In this document: piece by piece, positions 36,028-47,175 of the stretch
Layout: each line of letters starts with the position of its first letter
Numbering within the stretch: the stretch's first letter is position 1
DNA from: Macrostomum hystrix
Lineage: Eukaryota; Platyhelminthes; Macrostomidae
Assembly: GCA_950097015.1 (NCBI GenBank)
Contig: CATNEN010000001.1
Coordinates: 17,984,501 to 18,048,500, forward strand
DNA length: 64,000 nucleotides
Direction: 5' to 3'
Translations under genes and position numbers: made by a program
The notes under the pieces: model-generated
Database searches by the model: none
What the model was told of the DNA's origin: nothing
Seen by the model: only the letters and a program-made list of their open reading frames with translations

Positions 36028-37077
36028 TCATGGTAGTTGATCGAAAAACTGGCGAATATCCGCCTCGGTCATGGATTTGTTTGCGATGGCGACAACTCGC
36101 ACCACCGCTCGCAGATATCGGTTGTTTTTAAACTGAGCTGGTCGGTGCCCGATGTACACAACACAGCACCTGATGGGCAGACTAGCAGACTGGGGAGACG
36201 AAGTGACATACACAAACTTCTGATCGTAGAATAAACTCGAAGACAACCCACCAGCCTCCAAGACTGCCGCTATGTTGATCCAGGCTGCATTAGAATTCGA
36301 AAGCACGCTTGGCTGCGAGAAAATTCTTGCGGCAGAAACAACAGGGTGAAAGAACATCTTCTGCGGCGCATCATACTCCCAAAAGTGCGGTCCAATACTA
36401 CTGATCATACCATCAAACGACACAGCCTCCATAAACGGCTGGACCCTCGGCTCCCTCTTCAGCCTCATCAGCCACGTGAAACCAGAAGAAGTATCTTTCG
36501 TGACGAAGCGACTGTCGTTGAGCAGCGCGTAGGACGAGTGTCCGTCGAACTGGGCGCCCTCCTCAGTCCACTGCAAGTTCGCACTCTCCAGTCGATAGCT
36601 GCTGCTCGAAGCACGCTCACTGCTCTGACACACCAGGTTGCTGAATCTGTTGCTCCCACCTGCCAGCCACACACCGACCAACTGAGCGTTGAGTAGCGAG
36701 GCGTCGCAGCTCGCCAACGACTTGGCGCGATACACCGAGCACTGCTGCACCGAGCCGTCGACTGCGGCCTGATCGCTGCTGCTCGACTGGCCTCCCATCG
36801 GCCTTGCTCCACTCGCCTGCATCATGCGACACACATGCTGGTAGTGGAAGATCGAGCACACACCTGTCTGCTTGTTCCACTGAAGCACGAGGTCGTCAGG
36901 TGCGCTGCTCGCTTTCAACACGCAGCCATGCAGGCTTTGCAGCGAGTTCCACCGAGTCATCGCCGAGCTGTCGTCGATGCACTGCATCATCCGGTACTGG
37001 CACCAGCGCCTGCTGCAGCTCGCAGTCACTCGTGTCGTCAATGCAAGAAGAAAATACGCAGCCACAGTGAACTTCAT
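36028..37077 (-). CDS. Secreted LamG/concanavalin A-like domain protein, copy A
   Basis: One uninterrupted frame of 349 residues, apparently intronless. Residues 1-19 form a signal peptide (MKFTVAAYFLLALTTRVTA). A Cys-rich N-terminal region follows (CSRRWCQYRMMQC, then HGCVL, VCSIFHYQHVC). The C-terminal half reads as a LamG-like jelly roll: QFDGHSSYALLNDSRF at its start, FTWLMRLK, and at the end CVVYIGHRP followed by LRAVVRVVAIANKSMTEADI, the usual closing pattern of LamG-3 domains. It is probably extracellular; the ligand is unknown. Copy B (47176-48222) is its inverted paralogue. Residues of about 23-191 are almost identical in DNA between the two, while the signal peptide and C-terminal third are diverged. 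Confidence 0.8.
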   Translation of the reverse strand: MKFTVAAYFLLALTTRVTASCSRRWCQYRMMQCIDDSSAMTRWNSLQSLHGCVLKASSAPDDLVLQWNKQTGVCSIFHYQHVCRMMQASGARPMGGQSSSSDQAAVDGSVQQCSVYRAKSLASCDASLLNAQLVGVWLAGGSNRFSNLVCQSSERASSSSYRLESANLQWTEEGAQFDGHSSYALLNDSRFVTKDTSSGFTWLMRLKREPRVQPFMEAVSFDGMISSIGPHFWEYDAPQKMFFHPVVSAARIFSQPSVLSNSNAAWINIAAVLEAGGLSSSLFYDQKFVYVTSSPQSASLPIRCCVVYIGHRPAQFKNNRYLRAVVRVVAIANKSMTEADIRQFFDQLP

Positions 37078-38000
37078 TTTAGCAGCATATCAGAAAACCA
37101 GCTCAGTGCAGGAACGGGTATTCCTTGCTTTCTATATCTAAGAATTGCTCTAAAAGAGAACTAGCTCTCTCTCAAAGTGATTCGTATTTAATTCTTTTAT
37201 CTCTTTCTGAGTATTATACATAAAACTCCTTTAATTGCTTGAAACAACCGACAAGCCTTACTTGAATGCACTTGAATTTAGGGAAGAGTCAGTTATGCTT
37301 CTCTTCAGCATTGAAAAACAAACGTGGATTCTGAAGTTATACGGGGTTAGAAAACAAATAGCAGTTTGGCAGCATAGAGTTGTGTTTAATTTAGAGAGAC
37401 ACCGGTTTTAGTCGAACAGCTTTTGACAGAAATTTCCCAGATGGATGTCAAACAGTGCGTGTCATCTCATGAAGGACCTGACAACATGGGCTTATTGAAA
37501 TACATGCGAACCTGAGGACGCTGTTTAAACACGCGTTCAGTGCCTTCAGAAAGCATCAACCAGAGTGCACTACCATGACAAGGCGATCTGGCAGGTTGCT
37601 TCGACAATATAGTTGCCCCTTTGCCCTGTAGTTTTTTTCGCCTAAGATATTTTCAATTCTAATCCGAGGGATATACAATGTGAAGCAGCGTGAGTGTGAA
37701 ACTCCAGTAATGACTTCCACGTGTAGAACTTGCAACTCTTGTTCCTTACATTATTTACTTTATTATTTGCGTATTATTAATTCATTTTAAACCTCTGAAT
37801 GGACCGAAGTATAGAATGTGATGCCCATTTTGGCCGAGAATCGATAGTATTTAAGCAAGATATTAACGAAGGAGAGTGAGAACGGGCTAGGGGGTTAGGA
37901 AATGAGCAAGAGGTTGTTATGTCAGCGCAGTGTCAGCGCAGTGTCAGCGCAGTGTCAAAAAAGTTTCGAAAATCACTAGTTAGAATTGTTGTATTTCCGG
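37078..38000. other. Spacer between LamG-like copy A and the first SINE
   Basis: It contains the presumed promoter of the minus-strand gene. A short direct repeat (cagtgtcagcg, about 12 bp, three to four copies) lies at 37921-37960. No exon was seen. Confidence 0.5.
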
Positions 38001-38381
38001 CAATAAAAATTAAAAATAAAAATAATTGCAGGAAGGCTGTGGGCAATGGTACATCATTTGGTGACACTAGACCCGCAGCCAGCGAGGAGGCGTCTAATGC
38101 GTCTGCCCACTTCGCTGACTCCTGAGCGCACACGCACACAGATACCGTACGCAGGCATACGCTCACAGAGGTGTACATCTGCCCCTGACTTTCTCATCCT
38201 CTGGCAGTGTACACTCTCACTGTGCCTTGGAGGTTGGCCCTCAATGGTGTAAATTGCACGACAAGCCCCCAAAGCCTTCTCTCCGCGGCTGCGCCCCAAA
38301 TAAATTAGGCCTCGCCGTGGAATCGAACTTAGGGACCTTGGTGCGAGAGGCAAATGTGTTGGGCGCTCTGCCACCGACCCT
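38001..38381 (-). mobile_element. tRNA-derived SINE, family 1, copy b
   Basis: A near full-length minus-strand copy with the head tggcagagcgc, the following body, and a long A/T-rich tail. The flanks gtatttccgg (37991-38000) and gcatttctgg (38382-38391) look like an aged target-site duplication. It lies between the LamG-like gene and the receptor gene. Confidence 0.85.
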
Positions 38382-38869
38382 GCATTTCTGGTATAGATGA
38401 ATCCCATCTTTTCACATTTGAAAAAAACGTGAGCCAATGCACAACTGTCTAATGTAAAATATAATGGCTTGTTCGAAATGTTTTATAGTATTAAGTGTCC
38501 TCTGACCCGAGGTTCCCAGGCGGCCCAACCCCTAAAATAGCAAACACAGCAAAGAAAGTAGCTAAAATAAATGAAAGCCTTTGAGCACACAAGCAAACAC
38601 ATGCTCGACCTAAATGCTCATTTCCTGCTAACAAGTTCACGAGAATGCTAATTGTCGCATTTCGTATTTTTATTTGACTTTCTCTTTGTTTCTGGCTTTG
38701 AAGGGATAGGTTAGGTCAACAAGGCGACTAAAGAGGGCGTGACTGCTTGAGTCTCTCAATAATTTATAAAAAGTTAACGAACAGCAGACAGCGAGATCTA
38801 CAGCCAAAGAACTGATGGCACCGAGGACTGAGGGAAAATAACTTGAACACTGAGTTGATTAGCTTAACA

Positions 38870-41800
38870 ATGTCGCTACAAACTTTAACGCTACGTTCAC
38901 TGAGTACTTTTATTATTTTAATACTTTTGCACAGCCGTTTCTGCTGCGTAATAGGCGAGAATATCACACTGGGTGAGTGAGTCCTTTTGATGACGAAGAT
39001 TGTTAGTTATCCTACAGCTAACCTGCAGCTAGCCTACAGTTATCCTGCAGCTAACCTACAGCTAACCTGCAGTTATCCTACAGCTAACCTGCAGCTAGCC
39101 TACAGTTATCCTGCAGCTAACCTACAGTTATCCTGCAGCTAACCTACAGTTATCCTACAGCTAACCTACAGTTATCCTGCAGCTAACCTACAGTTATCCT
39201 ACAGCTAACCTGCAGCTAGCCTACAGTTATCCTGCAGCTAACCTGCAGTTATCCTGCAGCTAACCTACAGTTATCCTGCAGCTAACCTGCAGCTAGCCTA
39301 CAGTTATCCTAAAGCTAACCTGCAGTTATCCTACAGCTAACCTAGAGTTGTCCTACAGCTAACCTACAGTTATCCTGCAGCTAACCTACAGTTATCCTAC
39401 AGCTAACCTACAGTTATCCTGCAGCTAACCTACAGTTATCCTACAGCTAACCTGCAGCTAGCCTACAGTTATCCTGCAGCTAACCTGCAGTTATCCTGCA
39501 GCTAACCTACAGTTATCCTGCAGCTAACCTGCAGCTAGCCTACAGTTATCCTAAAGCTAACCTGCAGTTATCCTACAGCTAACCTAGAGTTGTCCTACAG
39601 CTAACCTGCAGTTATCCTACAGCTAACCTAGAGTTGTCCTACAGCTAACCTGCAGTTATCCTACAGCTAACCTGCAGTTATCCTACAGCTAACCTACAGT
39701 TATCCTACAGCTAACCTACAGTTATCCTACAGCTAATCTACAGTTATCCTACAGCTAACCTACAGTTATCCTACGTCTATCAAATATCATCGCCCCAGGT
39801 CTGCTGTGGAACGAAGATGGCACGGCGGCAGTTGCCAGGTCCCTGTTCTTCAGCAAGTTCTGGCCGAGCATCCGTGACGCTTGTCCATCAGAGCCCGGAG
39901 TGAACTCGACCGTCTTCAACTTTGTGGAGATTGTGCAGACCAGGCTGATGGACATACCGACCATGTTTGAGAGTAAGCAATGGATATTGTAGTCCAGTGG
40001 TTAGAGCTTCAGACTTCCGATCACCCTCAGTAACCCTAATAAAAATAATAATAATTGCAGGAGGGCTGCGAGCAATGGTATATCATTTAGTGACACTAAA
40101 CCTGCAGCCAGCGAGGAGGCAATTCTGCCCATTTCGCTGACTCCTGAGCAGACATCGTACCGAAAAGATACCGTACGCAGGCACACACGGGCGTGTAAAT
40201 CTGCCCTGACCTTCTCATCATCAGATATTGTAAACTTCACTGTGCCTTGGAAGTTGGCTCTCAAGGGCGCAAATGGCACGACAAGCCGGCCCCAAGCCTT
40301 TTCTCCGCGGCTGCGCCCCAAATGAATGTGGCCTCGCCGCGGAATCGAGCTCGGGGACCTTGGTGCGAGAGGCAAATTTGGTGCTCTGCCATCGACCCCC
40401 TTAATAACCCTAGCTTTTGCTCGCACTCTTTTAACAGCTGGGTGAACTGAAGCAAAATGCTGAGTTTAAGTGTATTGCTAAAGGATACAAACAGTACCGG
40501 AGGAGTCGGGAATCAAACCACCGACCTTCAACTCGTAAGCCCGACTCTCAAAACACAAGGCTACCAACCCCCATTTGACCTATGAAGAAGAGAGACAGAA
40601 AAGAAGTGGGTGTGATGTCCATGGACTGAACTGCCTTACGCAGCCTTCAGATGAGTGTTGTCGGCTGCACACCTGACCCGATATTTATAATATCAATTAA
40701 TATTATAAAGTGGAGCGAAGACCAGTGAGCTCGAATATAGCAGCTCATTGAGCAGTTATAAAAACATCCGAAAACATCCCAGAGCTGGCTAGCCTCAGCA
40801 GCTGCTTGTTCATCGGCGCCAACTCCGAGGTGTCGTCATTGCCGATGTTCGGGCAGGCCAATATCTCCAGCGGCCTGACGCCGGGTTCAGTGGCTGGCCG
40901 CCGCTACCCCGTCATGCGGCTGCACACTGCGGCTCCGATCCCGGCTCCTCTGGCTACTGACGGAGCCGCCCGAGCCCTCTGGCTGGCTCTGGGCCTCCGC
41001 CCTCAAGCCTCGAGTTGGCAGCTGAGCATACTGCTCGGCAGCGGCTACTCGACTCGCCATGTGAAACTGCTAGCTTCGCAGTTCCCGGGCACTGTACAGT
41101 TCTACCGACTGGAGCCAGGCAAGGAGCCCGGCCTCGTCAGCTTGTTGAAGCAGGGTCGCTGCACAAACTTCTTCCTTGCCGCGCTGCCTGCTGAAGCTGA
41201 GGCCCTGCTGGCTGCTGCGTTCAAGAGCCAGCTGCTGCACCCCAACTATCGATGGTTCTTGTTCAATACGGTAAGTGGGATATCGAAGCATGTTTTGTGT
41301 GGATTGGTGACAGTAATAATAAATCATGGCTCTGGATTGGTAGGGCCACTGGTACCAACCATTCTAAAGACAGAGCGGTCTGCCTCTCGCACCAAGGTCC
41401 CTGAGCTCGATTCCGCAGCGAGGCCACATTCACATAGGGCGCAGCCGCGGAAAGAAGGCTTGGGGCTTGCGTACAGTATCAATGTGTGTGTGTGTGTGTT
41501 TCACTGTCTAGTGTCACCAAACGTGGGCCAGCGGACTAAATTCCTCTTGTTTGAGCGAGAAGAAAATCGCTTGAAGAAGAGAAGTGACTTGAGTTCTTGA
41601 GCACAAACGCGTCACTCATTGCAGCGAATGGTTGAGAAGAACAATTTCTTTGGGATTCGAGTAGCCTCCAAAAACATCACTTCAATGGATTTCGGCCCAA
41701 TATCCACTGCTATCGATAATGGGCTGAATTCTACCCGAGATATCTACCTGTTCGACCTGCTATCAGTTTGGTCCGTGTACTTAAGGAACATACTGTGCAA

Positions 41801-44800
41801 TGAGGTGCGTAGCAGCGAGTCTGAGTATTAAGTCATGAAACCAGAGCAAAACTATCTGCTCCATGACAATTTCAGTCATTCGCAGTCAACACCACTGTTG
41901 AAGGCATGACTGGCTCCTTCAGTCTGGCTCCGAATGGTGCGATGACTCGGCTCAACTCTCTCATGCACTTTTACAAAGGACTCGGCGAGCAGAGGGAGCG
42001 GGTGAGAACAATTTAACAATTTAGAGTCTACTCAGTAGCGAAATGCTGCATTGAACTTACGCAATTTAGTGACGAAATTCTCTAAAACCTTTCAAGATTG
42101 GCAACTGGTCGAGCAGTGGTGAATTCTACTTTGAGCCTGGCAGCATTAGAGTCCCTACCGATGAGTTGCTTAAGCAGGAGCTCAATTTGAATGTGTTCAG
42201 GGTGGTCACTGTGCTCGTAAGTTGACTCAACCTGTCGCTTTGTTAACCTGCGAGACTAATACTTACAAAGAACCCTTTATAATCCTTTCATTTCAGGCGC
42301 CTCCATTTGTACAGTTCAAAAAAGGCTACGAGAATCGAACCAACGTCAGCCTCTACGATCGGCTTGAAGGCTTCGCAATGGACATTTGCAAGCTTGTGTT
42401 AGCGAATATGTCTGTAAGTGGCTGGCACACGATTTCTCGATCACACATTGCAAACTGATTGGTCAGCCGTAGATCACACATTACAAACTGATTGGTCAGC
42501 TGTAGATCACGCATTGCAAACTGATTGGTCAGCTGTAGATCACACATTGCAAACTGATTGGTCAGCTGTAGATCACACAATGCAAACTGATTGGTCAGCT
42601 GTAGATCACGCATTGCAAACTGATTGGTCAGCTGTAGATCACACATTGCAAACTGATTGGTCAGCTGTAGATCACGCATTGCAAACTGATTGGTCAGCTG
42701 TAGATCACACATTACAAACTGATTGGTCAGCTGTAGATCACGCATTGCAAACTGATTGGTCAGCTGTAGATCACACATTGCAAACTGATTGGTCAGCTGT
42801 AGATCACACATTGCAAACTGATTGGTCAGCTGTAGATCACACATTGCAAACTGATTGGTCAGCTGTAGATCACACATTGCAAACTGATTGGTCAGCTGTA
42901 GATCACGCAATGCAAACTGATTGGTCAACTGTAGATCACACATTACTAACTGATTGGTCAGCTGTAGATCACACATTGCAAACTGATTGGTCAGCTGTAG
43001 ATCACACATTGCAAACTGATTGGTCAGCTGTAGATCACACATTGCAAACTGATTGGTCAGCTGTAGATCACACATTGCAAACTGATTGGTCAGCTGTAGA
43101 TCACACATTGCAAACTGATTGGTCAGCTGTAGATCACACATTCCAAACTGATTGTTCAGCTGTAGATCAAACATTGCAAACTGATTGGTCAGCTGTAGAT
43201 CACACATTACAAACTGATTGGTCAGCTGTAGATCACGAAATGAAAACTGATTGGTCAGCTGTAGATCACACATTACAGACTGATTGGTCAGCTGTAGATC
43301 ACACATTGCAAACTGATTGGTCAGCTGTAGATCACACATTACACACTGATTGGTCAGCTGTAGATCACGCAATGCAAACTGATTGGTCAGCTGTAGATCA
43401 CACATTACAAACTGATTGGTCAGCTGTAGATCACACATTGCAAACTGATTGGTCAGCTGTAGATCACCAATGCAAACTGATTGGTCAGCTGTAGATCACG
43501 AAATGAAAACTGATTGGTCAGCTGTAGATCACACATTACAGACTGATTGGTCAGCTGTAGATCACGCAATGAAAACTGATTGATCAGCTGTAGATTTGTC
43601 AGCGGAACGGGCAAAACTGCTTCAGTTGCGTTGGGTTGACTGTTATTAAGTATATGTCAATCCCGAACCGCACCAACTGCAGCTGGCATCCGTTGAAGTG
43701 TTTCTACAGCCCGACAACAACTACGGCGCCTACGACCCAGTCACCGGGTGGAACGGCATGGTGTCAACCCTGATGCAGGGCTTCGCTGGTCTAGCATGCG
43801 CGTCATTGTCCGACACCGAGCTCCGTCGGGGCGCGATAAAGTTCACGCAGCCGATCAAATCCTACCAGCTGTCCGTGCTGTTTGCCAGGCCCACCGTCAA
43901 TCCCGTGACGCTGATGTTTGAGTTCTTCGCTCCGTTGCACCTGTACACCTGGCTGGGTCTGCTCGGCTCCGCGCTGGTCTCAGGCCTTGTGCTAGCCGTG
44001 CTGCATCATCTCAGTAGGAGCTCTCGCCACATGAGCTTATACGACGCCACTTATGTTTCATTCGGCTGGCTAGTCCAGGGCTTGAAGGGCCGCATTCCAG
44101 ACCGACCTTCGGCTCAGTTGGTAACACATTGGGTCTTAATTGATTGTCTTGCTGAAATATTCCATACGGGTGCACAGAAGGGACCACAATTTAAGCTTTA
44201 TTAAAATGTTTTTTTTGTATTTAAAGAGATACAATGCAGGTGGTACCAATTTGTGAGCATATCACGACAGCACAGCCGCAGGTTTTACGTGGAGTTGGGT
44301 ATCCAGCTGAAGGATACAATTTGTTCCATTGGGGTCGGGAATCGAACCCACTTTCAAGTAGAAAGTCCAAAGCTGTCCACTATAGGCTACAGCAAGGGGG
44401 GTCGGTGGCAGAGCGGTTCACGCGTTTGATTCTCACATCGAGGTCCCTGAGCTCGATTCCACGGCGAGGCCACATTTATTCAGTGCGCTGCCGCGGAGAG
44501 AAGGCTTTGGGGCTTGTCGTGCAATGTCGTGCCCTCAAGGGCCAACCTCCAAGGCGCAGTGAGAGTGTACACTGCCAGACCATGAGACAGTCAGGGCAGA
44601 TGTACACACCTGTGTGAGTGTGTGCCTGCGTACAATATCTGTGTGTGTGTGTGCTCAGGAGTCGGAGAAATAGAATTGCCTCCTCGCTGGCTGCGTGTCT
44701 AATGTCACCAAATGATGTGCCATTGCCCACAGTCCTCCTGAAATTATTTTTTTTTATTAAGCTACTCGACTCCACCTCAGCAAACGAGTCTCGCAGGCCC

Positions 44801-46404
44801 TCCCGCCTGGCCTGAACAAAGTAGTCCCAGCAACTCCCAACGCCTTTCAGGTGACAGTAGCCTATTGGCTATTCGCATTTGTCATAACAATAGTCTACGT
44901 CACAAACTACTCGGCCAAGCGAACTCTAGAACGAATTCAGACTGAAGTAACCGGCTTGGATAGCTTGTCCCTGCAGTCCGCCTTCGAGTATGGCACATTG
45001 CACGGCTCAGTGTACATGGAGTTTCTCAAGAACTCCCATGACCCTCTGCAACTGGCTGCCTACAAGTGAGGCCTCGCGTTTTTATCCTTCCAGTACTCAC
45101 TCATTTCGTCACGAAGTCAAAAACTAGAACTTCACACCGCTGAAACTCTTTCAAGGCACATCAGCAGCGATCCGCAGAGGAGACAACCAATGAACAACAG
45201 TCAAGCGCTTGCCATGGTCAGTTCAGGCAACTTCGCATTCATCTACAATGCTGTCATGAACGAGTACACCACCAAAGTAGCTTGCGGACTCAGCGCTGCC
45301 GGCAGCTTTGGGCAGGACACCGCCAGGTTCGGTCTGCCACAGCTGGCTGAGTATGACGGCATGATCAACAGGATCCTCGATGGCCTGGTAAACAGCGGCG
45401 AGCGAGACCGGCTATTCAAGAAGTGAGTCTGCGATCCAGATGGTTGGTTGTTGTTGATGCAGATGGTTGGTTGTTGTTGATGCAGATGGTTGATTGTTGT
45501 TGATGCAGATAGATGCTTGTTGGTGATGCAGATGGTTGATTGTTGTTGATGCAGATGGTTGATTGTTGTTGATGCAGATGGTTGATTGTTGTTGATGCAG
45601 ATGGTTGATTGTTGTTGATGCAGATGGTTGGTTGTTGTTGATGCAGATGGTTGGTTGTTGTTGATGCAGATGGTTGCTTGTTGGTGATGCAGATGGTTGG
45701 TTGTTGGTGATGCGGATGGTTGTTAGTGATGCAGAATGTTGATGGTGATGCAGATGATTGGTTGTTGGTGATGCAGATGGTTGGTTGTTAGTGATACAGA
45801 ATGTTGATGGTGATGCACATGGTTGGTTGTTGGTGATGCAGATGGTTGACTGTTGGTGATGCAGATAGTTGGTTGTTGGTGATGCAGATGGTTGGTTGTT
45901 GGTGATGCAGATGGTTGGTTGTTGGTGATGCAGATGATTGGTTGTTGGTGATGCAGATGATTGGTTGTTGGTGATGCAGATGGTTGGTTGTTGGTGATGC
46001 AGATGGTTGGTTGTTGGTGATGCAGATGGTTGACTGTTGGTAATGGAGAGCATTGCTATTAGGTTTAGCATTCTGCGAATCATTTCAGATACTTTCACCC
46101 GCCCAAGAGCGAGCTAGCGGATTGCACTAGGAAGCCGTTTCCGTACTCAATCAGCAATTGGATACCGCAGCAGCCAGAGTTCTTCTACAGCAGGCATGAC
46201 GCTCTGACCCTGAGCAACACTCTGGGCATTGTGCTCATCAACCTGGCCGGCTGCCTGCTCACGCTGCTACTGGCAGCCACGGAGACCGCCTGCCTCGCCC
46301 TTCAGCGACGCGTTCGGCGGCTGCGGAGTAGGTGGCGCCTAAATGCGGCACAGCAGGCCGCCATGGAGCTGCACTCGGATGACGAGGCGGAATCGCACGC
46401 CTAG
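38870..46404 (+). CDS. Divergent ionotropic glutamate receptor subunit
   Basis: Eleven exons: 38870-38972, 39799-39972, 40783-41270, 41625-41804, 41876-42001, 42097-42216, 42297-42413, 43683-44120, 44851-45065, 45156-45422 and 46089-46404. All are phase-consistent and give 847 residues, the usual size. Exon 1 is a signal peptide. Exons 2-6 form the N-terminal domain. The ligand domain S1 holds LYDRLEGFAMDIC, QPDNNYGAYDP and Arg484, at the glutamate-carboxylate position. M1 is about 520-545, the pore loop has SFGWLVQG with Gln568 at the Q/R site, M3 is about 583-602, S2 has EYGTLHGSVYMEF, and M4 is about 784-808. The M3 gate motif SYTANLAAF is replaced by VTNYSAKR. The GluA2 Thr655 and Glu705 positions are Val636 and Asn685. 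It is a plasma-membrane cation channel by homology; whether it binds glutamate is open. Confidence 0.9.
39005..39775. repeat. 22-bp minisatellite filling receptor intron 1
   Basis: About 35 copies of a 22-bp unit, cagttatcctacagctaacc plus two bases, with a gcagctagcc variant. A block of units (ctaaagctaacc, then tagagttgtcc) appears twice, near 39310 and 39550. On the sense strand every unit carries CTAAC followed by CAG, mimicking branch point and acceptor. The array ends about 23 bp before the real acceptor. Confidence 0.95.
40041..40402 (-). mobile_element. tRNA-derived SINE, family 1, copy c
   Basis: A near full-length minus-strand copy in receptor intron 2, ending in an aataataataatt tail on the plus strand. 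Flanking taaccctaa (40031-40039) and taaccctag (40405-40413) form the target-site duplication. Confidence 0.88.
40414..40700 (-). mobile_element. Family-2 SINE copy with a rearranged body
   Basis: The part 40430-40580 matches the minus-strand tRNA head and cctttagcaag-type block of the 5.3-kb element (agctgggtgaactgaagc, then gtcgggaatcaaaccaccga). The next part, about 40615-40695, matches the body (gtccatggactgaac, ggctgcacac) in the opposite orientation, so body and head are inverted relative to the 5.3-kb copy. It lies in receptor intron 2, directly next to SINE copy c. Confidence 0.6.
41371..41527 (+). mobile_element. tRNA-derived SINE, family 1, copy d (truncated)
   Basis: It starts within the tRNA-like head (gagcggtctgcctctcgcac) and includes gtccctgagctcgattccgc. 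It has lost the middle of the body, retains a (GT)n run, and ends with agtgtcaccaaacg. It lies in receptor intron 3. Confidence 0.75.
42440..43595. repeat. 33-bp minisatellite filling receptor intron 7
   Basis: About 35 copies of a 33-bp unit containing ctgattggtcagctgtagat and cacacattgcaaa. Because 33 is divisible by three, both strands stay open for over 1 kb, but the array follows a good donor (42414) and precedes the acceptor at 43681-43682, so it is intronic. Each unit carries ATTGG (inverted CCAAT) and CAGCTG (E-box). Confidence 0.95.
44285..44393 (-). mobile_element. Fragment of a tRNA-derived element, family 2-like
   Basis: The run ggggtcgggaatcgaaccca, followed by a possible anticodon arm and ccactataggct, resembles the family-2 head in reverse. 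Upstream ccagctgaaggatacaattt corresponds to the agctgggtgaactgaag and aaggacacaaact block. It directly abuts the family-1 copy that follows. Confidence 0.5.
44394..44757 (+). mobile_element. tRNA-derived SINE, family 1, copy e (full-length reference)
   Basis: The most complete sense copy. Box A is tggcagagcgg (44406-44416) and box B gagctcgattcc (44449-44460). The body includes gagagaaggctttggggctt and gccaacctccaaggcgc, a (GT)n run, the conserved aatgtcaccaaatgatgtgc block, and a T/A-rich tail. Flanking tags taggctac (44383-44390) and taagctac (starting near 44758) may be a short target duplication. It lies in receptor intron 8. Confidence 0.85.
45432..46045. repeat. 23-bp minisatellite filling receptor intron 10
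   Basis: About 27 copies of a 23-bp unit starting gatgcagatggttggttgtt. The left third ends in gttgttgtt, the right two thirds in gttggtg. The array begins about ten bases after the donor at 45423 and ends about 43 bases before the exon at 46089. Confidence 0.95.
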
Positions 46405-47175
46405 ACAAATATGAAACTGAACCACTAAAGCCGGACGCAAGTCTCTTAAAGGCCCATTTTAAACGGCAATGCATTAGGAGTAGTCCACGCTGTCTCCTGG
46501 GGAAGGACCACAGGCGTATTTCAAATATCCTCTGCCTACCACGATAGTTCCCAAACCGAATGCCCGATTTTCGTGAAGGTCCACCATCTGAATCAACATG
46601 ACTTTCTGCCCCTTTACGATGAGTTCGAGTCAGATGAGTTCGATCGGATGCACTAATAAAATGGCAATTGTCAGTTTTTTTAAATAGATGTGTCATTACA
46701 CGTCGTATCCGTAGAAAACTGACATTGACGGTACACTATTATCATCAGAGCAGTCTCGTCTTTCCTTCATCACAGAATCCATTACAATACCACCGCAGCA
46801 AATGCATTGGACTGGAAAATAGCGGTTCAGCTAGAGTACCCTGAACAAGCTCTTCAATTCATTTTTGGGCTATTGTTACATTCCATGCCGTCGATTTGGA
46901 TGCAATGAATTCAATCAGGGGAAATTTTTTCGGCATCGGCTGAGTTCAGTGCTTTGTTTAACCAGCTAATGTAGATGCTCTCACCGCAAGAGCAGCACCC
47001 CCATTATATAGCTTAATTTAACACAGATACCGTTCTGCCAGGCAAGACATTTTTAATGACATTCAGTGCATTGTTTCTACAGTAGACCAATTCAAGGCAT
47101 TTGGGTTTATCACATCAGCAAACAGTTATCGGCAAGTCTTGACGTCGCACTGCCTCACGACTTAGCACTGCAACG
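46405..47175. other. Receptor 3' UTR and promoter region of LamG-like copy B
   Basis: No exon was recognised. The receptor 3' UTR should run to about 46680. The remainder should contain the copy B promoter, for which no specific element can be supported. Confidence 0.5.
46655..46660 (+). terminator. Polyadenylation signal of the receptor gene
   Basis: AATAAA about 250 nt after the receptor stop codon, the first such hexamer downstream. Confidence 0.6.

Noticed and set aside
42353-43494. A 361-codon minus-strand frame and a 358-codon plus-strand frame of 11-residue repeats
   Set aside because: The 33-bp array is a multiple of three, so frames stay open on both strands. It lies between a good donor and acceptor that join conserved receptor exons in frame.
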